Made by a program: the position numbers and the translations under genes. Shown here piece by piece: positions 33,755-41,579 of a DNA stretch of 64,000 bases. Within the stretch, counting starts at the first letter, position 1. Each line of letters begins with the position of its first letter. The notes beneath the pieces are model-generated. The model had not been told where the DNA came from, searched no databases, and saw only the letters and a program-made list of their open reading frames with translations. Source of the stretch: RGIG3009 sp045630765 (GTDB taxonomy: Bacteria > Bacillota > Clostridia > Oscillospirales > Acutalibacteraceae); NCBI GenBank assembly GCA_045630765.1, contig JAZQTM010000104.1, positions 1-64,000 on the forward strand, written 5' to 3'.

Positions 33755-35166
33755 ACTATCAGATTGAAGCAAAACCTTACGGCGAATACGACGTTGTGGT
33801 CTGCGGCGGCGGAACGTCAGGGTGTTTTGCCGCTATAGCGGCGGCGCGTGAAGGCGCGAAAACGCTCTTGATCGAGCGCTCTTTTATGGTGGGCGGTATG
33901 CTTACCGTGGGAGAGGCAGGAATTACCAAGTTCACCGAGCATTGTAAAGACGTCGACAAATACAAAACCGAGGTATTGGACAAACTTTCCACCGATCCGC
34001 AATCCGTTCACGTGGTGCGCGGTATTGCTCACGAGTATGTCAAGCGGCTGATCGACAGTAAAAAAGCCGTGGGTACCCACGGCGATGCGGGAAGTTACGT
34101 TTTCACCGACAAAGCCGAAGCACAGTACATATTGGTACAAATGCTTGACGAAGCAGGCGTTGAGGTGCTTTACGATACTCGCGTTTGCCTTGTCGAAAAA
34201 GACGGCACGGCTGTCAAAGCTGTGGTGGTGTGTAACAAAGAAGGATTTGGACGGATCGAAGCAAAAGCATTTGTAGATGCCACGGGCGACGGCGACGTTG
34301 CCGCGTTGGCAGGTGCTCCTTTCAATAAAGGTGCCACCGAAGACGAAGTTGCCAAAGGCTACGCGCGAACCGTCGGTGAGATGCAGGATGTCGGTGTTAT
34401 GTACCGCGTGGCAAAGGTGGATTTTGAAAAACTGTTTGATTATTTAGAGAAAAATCCCGAGAAGTATCACACACACGAATTTGGCGTGATGAGCTTTGAG
34501 GATGCGCGCGAAAGCTATCGCAAAGGCGATATGTGCGTGTTCAGAATCCGCCACCAAAACGGTCGTGTACAGGTGTATAATTTACCTGCCAAAGACGAAG
34601 CGATCCTCCTTGGCGCCGGCACTTATTTCACGCATGATGGATTGGATGGACGTTCGCTCAGCCGCGCACAGGAGAATCTTCAAAAGGGATGCCGCGCTCT
34701 TACGGAATCTATGAGAGAGATCCCCGGCTTTGAATATGCCGAGATCATCTATGTTCCCGATGTCGGCGTGCGCGAAACCCGTCATATTGTCGGCGAATAT
34801 ATGTTGACAGTAACCGACGTCTTGTTAGGAAAAGATTTTGACGATTCCATCGCCTGCGGCGGACATCCGCTTGACATCCACCCGCTCCCGCCCGAGGTTG
34901 AGCACGTCAATTACGACCATTGGCGATTCCATATTCCGTATCGCATTTTACTGCCGCAAAGTACCGACAATTTGTTGGTGGCGGGACGTTGCGTTTCGGC
35001 AACGCGCGGCGCATCGGGTGCGATTCGCCCCACGGCACAATGTATGGCAATGGGGGAGGCTGCGGGCACCGCAGCGGCGCTTGCGGCAAAAGACGGTGTA
35101 TCGCCGAAAGCGATCGACGTCACCCTTTTGCAAAATACACTTCTCAAAAACGGCGCCGTAATTTAA
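33751..35166 (+). CDS. FAD-dependent oxidoreductase (FAD_oxidored type)
   Basis: Start at ATG 33751, overlapping the previous stop, behind AGGGGGAAG; earlier in-frame codons lie inside the previous gene. The 471-residue product has the FAD-binding Rossmann motif VVVCGGGTSGCFAAIAAARE, GAKTLLIERSFMVGGMLTVG, a second dinucleotide segment (AFVDATGDGDVAALAGAPF) and the C-terminal NLLVAGRCVSATRGASGAI plus AMGEAAGTAAALAA. This is the PF12831-like family often found in catabolic clusters. It probably oxidises a sugar, polyol or hydroxy-acid. It ends the operon before a strong terminator. Confidence 0.9.
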   Translation: MNYQIEAKPYGEYDVVVCGGGTSGCFAAIAAAREGAKTLLIERSFMVGGMLTVGEAGITKFTEHCKDVDKYKTEVLDKLSTDPQSVHVVRGIAHEYVKRLIDSKKAVGTHGDAGSYVFTDKAEAQYILVQMLDEAGVEVLYDTRVCLVEKDGTAVKAVVVCNKEGFGRIEAKAFVDATGDGDVAALAGAPFNKGATEDEVAKGYARTVGEMQDVGVMYRVAKVDFEKLFDYLEKNPEKYHTHEFGVMSFEDARESYRKGDMCVFRIRHQNGRVQVYNLPAKDEAILLGAGTYFTHDGLDGRSLSRAQENLQKGCRALTESMREIPGFEYAEIIYVPDVGVRETRHIVGEYMLTVTDVLLGKDFDDSIACGGHPLDIHPLPPEVEHVNYDHWRFHIPYRILLPQSTDNLLVAGRCVSATRGASGAIRPTAQCMAMGEAAGTAAALAAKDGVSPKAIDVTLLQNTLLKNGAVI

Positions 35167-35172
35167 TTAACG

Positions 35173-35206
35173 AAAAAAGGAGCACGATCATCGTGCTCCT
35201 TTTTTG
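35173..35206 (+). terminator. Terminator of the M55-isomerase-oxidoreductase operon
   Basis: AAAAAAGGAGCACGA and TCGTGCTCCTTTTTT pair perfectly over 15 bp around a short ATCA-type loop, beginning 6 bp after the stop. Confidence 0.92.
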
Positions 35207-35228
35207 AATTATAACGCATTTTTTGATA

Positions 35229-35288
35229 CGGGTTGCATTGGGTTGCAAAGTTGCACCAAAATGCAACCCAAAACAGGGATGCAACCCG
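35229..35288. repeat. Nested palindrome built from GGGTTGCA units
   Basis: Outer arms CGGGTTGCAT (35229-35238) and ATGCAACCCG (35279-35288). Inner arms TGGGTTGCA (35239-35247) and TGCAACCCA (35262-35270). An extra GTTGCA lies in the loop. No T run follows on either side to make it a normal terminator. It could form a cruciform or be a cluster of protein-binding sites. Confidence 0.75.
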
Positions 35289-35345
35289 AAACTATTGTGG
35301 GATATTTTTGCTTCTTCGTTTTTGTATTGCGCATTCGGAAAACCG

Positions 35346-35720
35346 TTATTTCCGTCTGATTTCCCAATTCTCGACAAATTTTTTTGTTTCTTTTCGATCG
35401 GCAGAAGTTCGTGCCCACCAAACCCATCCCTCTATAGCCTCAAGGTAAGCAATGATTTCTAATACAACCGGTTTATAAATTCGTTGTGTCCTAATGTTCT
35501 CTAAACAGTCAACAGGGATCTGTTCCAAAACGATTCTTCCAAATCTGTTGCGACCTATAACACTTATATCCTCTCGTGTAGCGTCCCAGCCTTTTCCGGC
35601 TAAATATACTTTCGTGCTCGCTGTGAATGGCTTTGTGCCACGATACACAGTTCCGTCCTTGTCGGTATGAAATTCTGTTATGTTTGCAACAACGCCAAAC
35701 CTCCATGACTGATTCTCCAT
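35346..35720 (-). CDS. Small orphan protein of unknown function
   Basis: Start taken at ATG 35720 with GAGGTG 8 nt upstream; a GTG at 35729 overlaps that site. The 124-residue product is soluble and rich in Trp, Arg and Lys: WRFGVVANITEFHTDKDGTV, FTASTKVYLAGKGWDATRED, IYKPVVLEIIAYLEAIEGWV, then TSADRKETKKFVENWEIRRK. I recognise no named domain. The size, isolation and neighbourhood of repeats resemble accessory cargo such as orphan immunity-type genes, but nothing proves that. It has no same-strand neighbours. A promoter would have to lie in 35730-35800, next to the direct-repeat array. Confidence 0.7.
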   Translation of the reverse strand: MENQSWRFGVVANITEFHTDKDGTVYRGTKPFTASTKVYLAGKGWDATREDISVIGRNRFGRIVLEQIPVDCLENIRTQRIYKPVVLEIIAYLEAIEGWVWWARTSADRKETKKFVENWEIRRK

Positions 35721-35786
35721 ATAACACACCTCGACTCTTCCGTTTTTACTAATTATAACATACTTTCTGTCCGATTAAAAGGACTC

Positions 35787-35881
35787 TGAAACTATTCTTT
35801 AGCCACGATGAAACTTTTCTCCCACAATGAAACTAATCTCGGTCACGATGAAACTATTCTTTTGAGAAAAGTTTCATTGTG
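35787..35881. repeat. Array of TGAAACT direct repeats with one inverted copy
   Basis: Four direct copies of the form CACRATGAAACTNNTCT, with TGAAACT at 35787, 35809, 35828 and 35849 (spacing 22, 19, 21). They are followed by an inverted copy GAAAAGTTTCATTGTG ending at 35881. The rest of the 337-bp gene-free stretch 35721-36057 is A+T-rich, with a possible tRNA remnant and the tRNA-Leu terminator. Confidence 0.7.
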
Positions 35882-35900
35882 ATTTGAGCGTGTGAAAATA

Positions 35901-35931
35901 GGGTGGGTTCAAGTCTCCCAACTTCGACTTT
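35901..35931 (+). other. Possible tRNA T-arm/3'-end remnant
   Basis: GGGTGGGTTCAAGTCTCCCA resembles a T-stem and T-loop (GTTCAAGT) and is followed by ACTTCGA and a T run, as at the 3' end of a tRNA gene. No acceptor 5' half, D-arm or anticodon arm is found upstream, so it is a fragment at most. Such fragments can be left by integration at a tRNA gene. Confidence 0.35.
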
Positions 35932-36007
35932 TTTGTGTTTAATTTTGATACAAAGAAACGAATCTCATTTGCAAAAGTGACGAAAAGCCTTATACCAAGC
36001 GGTTTTT

Positions 36008-36053
36008 GACAAAAAGAAAAGGAACGCAAGTATCGTATCAATACTTGCGTTCC
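36008..36053 (-). terminator. Terminator of tRNA-Leu
   Basis: Arms GGAACGCAAGTAT and ATACTTGCGTTCC (36021-36053) form a 13-bp stem. On the minus strand it is followed by the T-rich TTTTCTTTTTG. Confidence 0.85.
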
Positions 36054-36057
36054 AATA

Positions 36058-36139
36058 TGGTGCGGGCGACAAGACTTGAACTTGCACGCTTGCGCATTGG
36101 CTCCTAAGACCAACGTGTCTGCCATTCCACCACGCCCGC
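36058..36139 (-). tRNA. tRNA-Leu, anticodon UAG (codon CUA)
   Basis: On the minus strand the acceptor arms GCGGGCG (from 36139) and CGCCCGC pair over 7 bp, with discriminator A at 36061 and an encoded CCA (36060-36058). The anticodon loop CTTAGGA gives TAG. The T-loop reads GTTCAAGT. The variable arm is extended as in class II leucine tRNAs, and total length is 82 nt. It stands alone with its own promoter and terminator. Confidence 0.95.
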
Positions 36140-36145
36140 ATAACG

Positions 36146-36180
36146 GATATAAGTGTAGCATATTTGAGTGTCAAATGCAA
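36146..36180 (-). promoter_or_regulatory. Overlapping promoters of tRNA-Leu
   Basis: Two alternatives on the minus strand. TTGCAT (36180-36175), 17 bp, TACACT (36157-36152) gives a short leader of about six bases. TTGACA (36174-36169), 17 bp, TATATC (36151-36146) would start at about the first tRNA base. The first is more plausible for RNase P processing. Confidence 0.7.
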
Positions 36181-36265
36181 ATCATTTCTGCAAGGAAACG
36201 AAAAAAACACATATAGTATATCTGAAACCGGAAAAAACTAACAATGCCTATTTCGTCGGAAAGTG

Positions 36266-36294
36266 TTGCAAGCGGTAGTGTTTTTTGGTATGAT
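36266..36294 (+). promoter_or_regulatory. Promoter of the GHL10-type gene pair
   Basis: TTGCAA (36266-36271), 17 bp, TATGAT (36289-36294). The expected transcript start at about 36301 supports translation from GTG 36318 instead of TTG 36303. Confidence 0.75.
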
Positions 36295-36317
36295 AGAAAT
36301 AATTGGGGGGATGGGTT

Positions 36318-37682
36318 GTGAAACGGTACGTAGCGGTCTTGTTGTCCTTTGTGATGCTATTCCTGACCGCGTGCGGTAATGATCTGCCCGCTACGGACGA
36401 CACGACTCTCGCGCCTGTTATTACAACGACCACCACCGTGCAAACTACGGTGGATACCACGACCCTTACCGAAGATACAACTACGCAAACTTCAGCATCT
36501 GTCGCTTCCAAGACAAAGAAACCGACCACCTCAAAAACGACTACAACGACGACTGCCACCACGACCACGCAACCGACTTTGGTAACGCCGTCAGGTGAAC
36601 TGCGTGCTACGTGGGCGTCGTTTTTCGAGTTAGATACGCTGTTTCGCAATTGCACAACCGCCGAAAAAGCTAAGACGGCGATTGACAGTATCTTCGATAC
36701 GATGGAAGATTTTGAACTCAACACCTTGTTTTTTCACGTGCGCGCCAACAGCGATGCGTATTACTCATCCAAGTATTTTAAGCCGGCAGCTTCGGTTGCC
36801 AAACTGATCGCTTCTGGCTTTGATCCGCTCGCTTACGCGGTCGAATCTGCCCATAAGCGCGGAATTGCACTTCACGCGTGGGTGAATCCGTATCGCGTGG
36901 GGAAGGATACAACGTATCTTGTCAGTAACGTTCCGACACTCACCGATTCGAGCGGTCGGTATTACTATGTTCCGAGTTCAACGGCGGCTCAGCAACTGAT
37001 ATTGAACGGTGTCCGTGAATTGGTGGACAATTACGCCATAGACGGCATTCAGTATGATGATTATTTTTATCCGACAGGCACCTTGGCAGCAACCACCATA
37101 TACGGCTATGAGAGCGCGGACTATGAAGCGTATCGAAAGGGTGGCGGTACGTTGTCGATTGCCGATTGGCGCCGTGCCGCTGTGGATGCGCTGGTTGCCG
37201 GCACCCACGCCATTACTAAAGCGAAGAACCGTACGTTTGGTGTATCACCCGCTATCAATGCGCAAAACACGTACGACGATTTGTATGCCAACCCCCAAAA
37301 ATGGTTGGCGGAAAGCGGCTACGTGGATTACATCTGCCCGCAGATCTATACAGGTTTTAACCATTCCGGCAGCCCGTTTGATAAAATGACCGATGTCTGG
37401 TTATCATACCCGCGACATTCTTCCGTGAAATTGTACGTCGGCATTGCCACCTACAAAGCAGGACTTCTTAGCGACACGTGGGCGGGCAACGGCAAGACGG
37501 AATGGACCTCTCACACCGATATTCTCAAGCGATCTGTGCTGTATCTGCGTTCAAAGAACGTATCCGGTATGGCATTTTACAGTTACAGTTATCTAAAACC
37601 TGATAAAGTGTCAGGCTTGTCGTCGACGAACGACGTATCCGTTGCTCGCAAGGAAATGGAAAATTTACGGACGGTTTTATAA
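36318..37682 (+). CDS. Lipoprotein with GHL10 (family-10-like glycosyl hydrolase) domain
   Basis: Started at GTG 36318 behind GGGGGGATGGG (454 residues). The signal KRYVAVLLSFVMLFLTAC gives a lipidated Cys near residue 19. A Thr-rich linker (about 30-90) leads to a TIM-barrel domain of GHL10/DUF187 type. Its motifs are LRATWASFFELDTLF, TLFFHVRANSDAYYSSKYF, GIALHAWVNPYRVGK, YAIDGIQYDDYFYP (acidic cluster at the expected active site), RTFGVSPAINAQNTY and YVDYICPQIYTGFNH. Family members act on peptidoglycan- or glycan-like polymers at the surface, but few have been tested. It is followed after 17 bp by a second, larger protein with a related domain. Confidence 0.87.
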   Translation: MKRYVAVLLSFVMLFLTACGNDLPATDDTTLAPVITTTTTVQTTVDTTTLTEDTTTQTSASVASKTKKPTTSKTTTTTTATTTTQPTLVTPSGELRATWASFFELDTLFRNCTTAEKAKTAIDSIFDTMEDFELNTLFFHVRANSDAYYSSKYFKPAASVAKLIASGFDPLAYAVESAHKRGIALHAWVNPYRVGKDTTYLVSNVPTLTDSSGRYYYVPSSTAAQQLILNGVRELVDNYAIDGIQYDDYFYPTGTLAATTIYGYESADYEAYRKGGGTLSIADWRRAAVDALVAGTHAITKAKNRTFGVSPAINAQNTYDDLYANPQKWLAESGYVDYICPQIYTGFNHSGSPFDKMTDVWLSYPRHSSVKLYVGIATYKAGLLSDTWAGNGKTEWTSHTDILKRSVLYLRSKNVSGMAFYSYSYLKPDKVSGLSSTNDVSVARKEMENLRTVL

Positions 37683-37699
37683 AAAAGAGGTGAAACGAT

Positions 37700-40600
37700 A
37701 TGGCAAAGCACGCACGAGCAGTTGGTCTTTCTACAGGATGGAAAATCGCAATTGCTGCCACCGCCACAGTATTGGCTGTGGCTGTTCTCTGCGCGCTTTT
37801 TGCTTACGGTGGTGTATTGGATGCCGTGGCATCTCTCTTTGATGGCAACACTGACACAGCTCCCACTACCACGGTAACAAGCCCTACCACGACCAAACCG
37901 GAAAAAATCGAGCCGGTATATCAAAAACCGGATGAAATGAAAGGTGTTTGGCTGACACCGGGAGTGGAGTATTACACCTCTTCCAAAAACACCGCCCAAA
38001 CTGTGAAACAACAAATCGACACAGCTTTTTCCGCGATGGGGGAATGGCAGTTTAACACGCTTATCCTACCTCTCAAAGCGGAAAATGATGACCTGTGGAT
38101 ATACCCGTCCGAGATTACCGATAGTGTAAAACTGACCGGTGAAGACGGACAAGCCTTCGATCCCATTTCGTACAGTATAACGTTGGCACGAGAAAAGAAT
38201 ATGTACGTGTACGCCGTGTTAGATCTGCGTGTGCAGGACGACGAGTGGGATCCTCGCACTGATGCGGGGCAAAAGCGCACGTTGGACGTCGTGCGCGAAG
38301 TAACGAAGCGTTATGCGGTAGACGGCTATTTCGTGTCCGGTTTCACCTTTTCAGGTGATCAGGTGGAGGAGCAAGAGCGCGAAACTGCCAAAGCTTCGTT
38401 GAACACCTTGGTAAAACAGGTGACACAGATCATCGGTGAAACCGATCCGAATTTGTATACCGGGTTACTCTCCAATGGTATCTGGGCGCATAGTTCGGTG
38501 GATGAGCGTGGCTCCAAAACAGCAGAATATTACGAGGAATACACCGACGGTTGTGCCGATACGCTCTCTTGGGTAGAACAAGGGTTGTTCCAATGCGTAA
38601 TGGCGCAGATCACAGGCTCTACCAGCCACCCGACCGCCTCTTTCCAAAAGATCCTTGAATGGTGGAACGGTGTTGCCGAAAAGCAACAACTTCCGCTCTA
38701 CATATCCCACATGGCATCACGACTTGGCACCTATCATACCGGTTGGAACGCCATCGATCAATTAGCGCAGCAGTATTTATATTGCAAATCGGCTACCGCT
38801 TGGCAAGGCAGTTGTTACAACTCGCTCAATGCATTGTCGACCAATACCGGCGGTGCCGCCGACGCTTTGATGCGCGCTTATGAAGGCACCTTGGACGAGG
38901 AATATATCTACAAGAAACTTACGCTGACTTTCCCGACCAGCACAAACTACACGACGTCGGAATCCACCATCACCCTGCAAGGTGGCGGTGATACCAATTT
39001 CCCGCTGACGATGAACGGTGAAACGATTGAATTGTCAGAACACGGCTTCTTCTCGCTGAACTATACCTTGAAGGTGGGGAAGAATACCTTTGTCTTCTCT
39101 CATAAAGGTACCACGAAAACCTATACGGTCACCTACAAGCAGACGGTATTAAAAAGTGTTTTGCCGACCGACAATATGACTGTGGACGGCGGCGGTACGG
39201 TTATTATCAGTGCCATTGCCCGAGAGGGATCGAGCGTTACAGCGACCATTAACGGCACAAAAATCACGCTGACGGCTTCGGCCATCAAAGAAGACGAAAG
39301 CGGCAATGCGCCTACCGATTTCAAGGAATACAAAGGGGCATATACCTTACCGAAGGGCAAGATCGGGCAGACGACAGATCTTGGGAAAATCACGGTTAGT
39401 GCTACCTATAACGGCTTGATCGAATCCAAGACCGGCGGCAATATCACTATCAAAGCGTTACCTCAACCCACGACGACGTCGCCATCGGCGGGTACAACGA
39501 TGCCTGCGGGCACACCGTTGCCCGCTCCCTCCAATGATGTGAAGATTGTTACCATTACGTCAGCATATGCCGAAACGTTTTCGGGCGGCGGGCAGACAGA
39601 CGATTATTCCCGTCCCTACAACTCCTACTTACCAAAAGGCACCAAGGACTACTTGGTAAGCACCTACAGCGGCAGTTTGTCGTATTATCTGTTAGCTTCC
39701 GGCAAACGCGTATACTGCAAGGATGCTACCGTAACCAATGGCGGTACGTTGACCTATACGCCGCTGGAAAACGGAAAAACGACCATCACGTCCACACATA
39801 CGAATTTCACCTTTGATGCCGCGTATCCCATTCCTGTCTACGCGCGCACAAGAGGGCAACGCTATTATCGTGACCCTACCCAAGGCAATGTTACGCCGCA
39901 TTACGGACTGGAACTGTATTCGCAAACCACCACACATGTGGAACTCTCTTTTTACTATCTTTCAGAGGTGCCGAGCATTCCCGATATTTCCAAAAGCCCT
40001 CTGTTCAGTGCGGCTGAGTGGATCGCGGGCGAGACGCGTGATTGCTTGATCTTAAGACTAACGCTTAAGAAGCAAGGCGCCTTGTACGGCGTTTCCACCT
40101 CCTGGAACGGTAACCAATTAACGGTTTCTTTCTTAAATCCCGCAAACATTTCGGGCAATGCCGCTTCCGAAAAATTGAAGGGCGTGCGTATTTTGTTGGA
40201 TCCCGGTCACGGATCACCGGACGATAAGCCGTGGGAAGCGCCGTTCAATTTAGACTATGCCAATACCCTAAAAGCCAAATTGGAAGCGTTGGGTGCAACA
40301 GTCGATATGACACGTACCACGGCTCTTACCACCAATTTATCGTTGCAAAACCGTGTGCTGATGGCACAAACGAAGGGATACCATCTGGTCATCAGTGTGC
40401 ATATGAACGGCGCCGACGGCCAAGCGACCGGTGCAACGGTGCACTACTATACTGAGTGGGCGTACACACCCTCCAAAATTATTTATGATAAGATGCACGC
40501 CGTCGAAACCACCTATGGGGTAGGCACCACAGCGAACGGAACGCCGCGTGCCGACGGCACGTACTGGGGAACGCTTTACATGACGCGTTCGTTGTTCCAT

Positions 40601-40735
40601 TGTCCGTCCATCCTGCTGGAATGTGCCTTCTTGGACAATATTCACGATAAGGAAGCGCTTATTAAACCGGAGTATCGCGACAAACTGATGCAAGCGGTCA
40701 CCGACGGTGTGGTTGAGTATTTCAGCGCAATGTAA
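37700..40735 (+). CDS. Surface protein: GHL10-like domain, Ig-like region and C-terminal N-acetylmuramoyl-L-alanine amidase
   Basis: A 1011-residue protein from ATG 37700 behind GAGGTGA. Order: a cytoplasmic basic start and helix (WKIAIAATATVLAVAVLCAL); a Thr-rich linker; a GHL10-like barrel at about 70-400 (KGVWLTPGVEYYTSSKNTAQ, YAVDGYFVSGFTF, LPLYISHMASRLGTYHTGW); beta-rich segments at about 410-800 (ESTITLQGGGDTNFPLTMNG); and an Amidase_3 domain at about 825-1011. The amidase has VRILLDPGHGSPDD and WEAPFN (zinc His and Glu), LVISVHMNGADG (zinc His) and SILLECAFLDN (catalytic Glu), so it looks active. It would cut the bond between MurNAc and the stem peptide. The barrel's acidic residues are less clear than in the upstream protein. 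Confidence 0.87.
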   Translation: MAKHARAVGLSTGWKIAIAATATVLAVAVLCALFAYGGVLDAVASLFDGNTDTAPTTTVTSPTTTKPEKIEPVYQKPDEMKGVWLTPGVEYYTSSKNTAQTVKQQIDTAFSAMGEWQFNTLILPLKAENDDLWIYPSEITDSVKLTGEDGQAFDPISYSITLAREKNMYVYAVLDLRVQDDEWDPRTDAGQKRTLDVVREVTKRYAVDGYFVSGFTFSGDQVEEQERETAKASLNTLVKQVTQIIGETDPNLYTGLLSNGIWAHSSVDERGSKTAEYYEEYTDGCADTLSWVEQGLFQCVMAQITGSTSHPTASFQKILEWWNGVAEKQQLPLYISHMASRLGTYHTGWNAIDQLAQQYLYCKSATAWQGSCYNSLNALSTNTGGAADALMRAYEGTLDEEYIYKKLTLTFPTSTNYTTSESTITLQGGGDTNFPLTMNGETIELSEHGFFSLNYTLKVGKNTFVFSHKGTTKTYTVTYKQTVLKSVLPTDNMTVDGGGTVIISAIAREGSSVTATINGTKITLTASAIKEDESGNAPTDFKEYKGAYTLPKGKIGQTTDLGKITVSATYNGLIESKTGGNITIKALPQPTTTSPSAGTTMPAGTPLPAPSNDVKIVTITSAYAETFSGGGQTDDYSRPYNSYLPKGTKDYLVSTYSGSLSYYLLASGKRVYCKDATVTNGGTLTYTPLENGKTTITSTHTNFTFDAAYPIPVYARTRGQRYYRDPTQGNVTPHYGLELYSQTTTHVELSFYYLSEVPSIPDISKSPLFSAAEWIAGETRDCLILRLTLKKQGALYGVSTSWNGNQLTVSFLNPANISGNAASEKLKGVRILLDPGHGSPDDKPWEAPFNLDYANTLKAKLEALGATVDMTRTTALTTNLSLQNRVLMAQTKGYHLVISVHMNGADGQATGATVHYYTEWAYTPSKIIYDKMHAVETTYGVGTTANGTPRADGTYWGTLYMTRSLFHCPSILLECAFLDNIHDKEALIKPEYRDKLMQAVTDGVVEYFSAM

Positions 40736-40738
40736 CCA

Positions 40739-40773
40739 AAAAGAGCGTCAGAAATAATCTGACGCTCTTTTAA
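40739..40773 (+). terminator. Terminator of the GHL10/amidase pair
   Basis: Arms AAAAGAGCGTCAGA and TCTGACGCTCTTTT around AATAA, directly after the stop and before the birA ribosome site. Confidence 0.88.
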
Positions 40774-40793
40774 ATCGGAAAGGAGAGAAGAGT

Positions 40794-41579
40794 ATGCCGA
40801 ACGGATTGTTGTCAGAAGCTGTTCTAAAAGAACGGCTTGGACAAGCTTTCTCGTTGCAAGTGTACGGTGAAGTCGACTCTACCAACACGTTTGCGCGCGA
40901 GCAAGCGGTTGCGGGCGCACCCGAGGGTACGGTTATTCTTGCCGATACACAACGACAGGGAAGAGGTCGTATGGGCAGACAGTTCTTTTCTCCGCAAGGC
41001 AGTGGATTGTATATGAGTGTGATTCTTCGCCCCGATGCTGGTGCTACACCTCTATACGTCACCACTGCTGCTGCCGTTGCCGTTGCCGAAGCGATAGAGG
41101 AGGTAGCCCAAGTTCCGTCATCCATCAAATGGGTAAACGACGTCTATTGCCGCGGTAAAAAAGTGTGTGGTATTTTAACGGAAGGCGCGATCACCAATAA
41201 TTTGGACTATGCCGTTTTAGGAATCGGCGTTAATGTGCTTCCGCCGATCGGCGGATTCCCGTCCGACATACAATCGCGCGCAGGCACTGTTTTTGATGAA
41301 AAAACGCCACCGCCGGTCCATGCAAGGGAAGAACTGGCGGCGGCGATCATCGCTCGATTTTGGGGGTATTATAAGGCACTTTCGGCAAAAGCATTTTTGC
41401 CGTCCTACCGCAGACGTGACCTTTTGAAAGGTCGCACCGTAGAGGTGCTGGACGTAAACGGCGCGGTTATTGAGGAAGTAACGGCGCAGGGCATAACCGA
41501 TACGTTTGAGTTACTGGTATCGGATTGCCACGGCAACACCAAAGCACTTTCCTCCGGCGAGGTAAGCTTGCGTTTATAA
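40794..41579 (+). CDS. birA: Biotin-[acetyl-CoA-carboxylase] ligase, no DNA-binding domain
   Basis: A 261-residue protein behind AAAGGAGAG. Catalytic motifs: YGEVDSTNTFAREQA near residue 25, ADTQRQGRGRMGRQFFSP (biotinyl-5'-AMP loop) near 50-67, SIKWVNDVYCRGKKVCGIL near 108-126 and GIGVNVLPP. The C-terminal SH3-like part follows (LLKGRTVEVLDVNGAVIEEV). It lacks the N-terminal helix-turn-helix of bifunctional BirA, so it is the group I, purely enzymatic type that attaches biotin to carboxylase carrier proteins. It ends convergently with the HAD gene, overlapping by 6 bp. Confidence 0.94.
   Translation: MPNGLLSEAVLKERLGQAFSLQVYGEVDSTNTFAREQAVAGAPEGTVILADTQRQGRGRMGRQFFSPQGSGLYMSVILRPDAGATPLYVTTAAAVAVAEAIEEVAQVPSSIKWVNDVYCRGKKVCGILTEGAITNNLDYAVLGIGVNVLPPIGGFPSDIQSRAGTVFDEKTPPPVHAREELAAAIIARFWGYYKALSAKAFLPSYRRRDLLKGRTVEVLDVNGAVIEEVTAQGITDTFELLVSDCHGNTKALSSGEVSLRL

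Noticed and set aside
35787..35881. CRISPR-like repeat array
   Set aside because: Units are 19-22 bp in total with no distinct spacers of constant length, copies are imperfect, one is inverted and no cas genes are near.
35901..35931. A second complete tRNA gene
   Set aside because: Only a T-arm-like hairpin and 3'-like end can be seen; acceptor, D and anticodon arms are missing.
36303..36317. TTG start five codons upstream for the first GHL10 lipoprotein
   Set aside because: The promoter predicts transcription starting near 36301, leaving no leader; GTG 36318 has the ribosome site and begins a proper lipoprotein signal.
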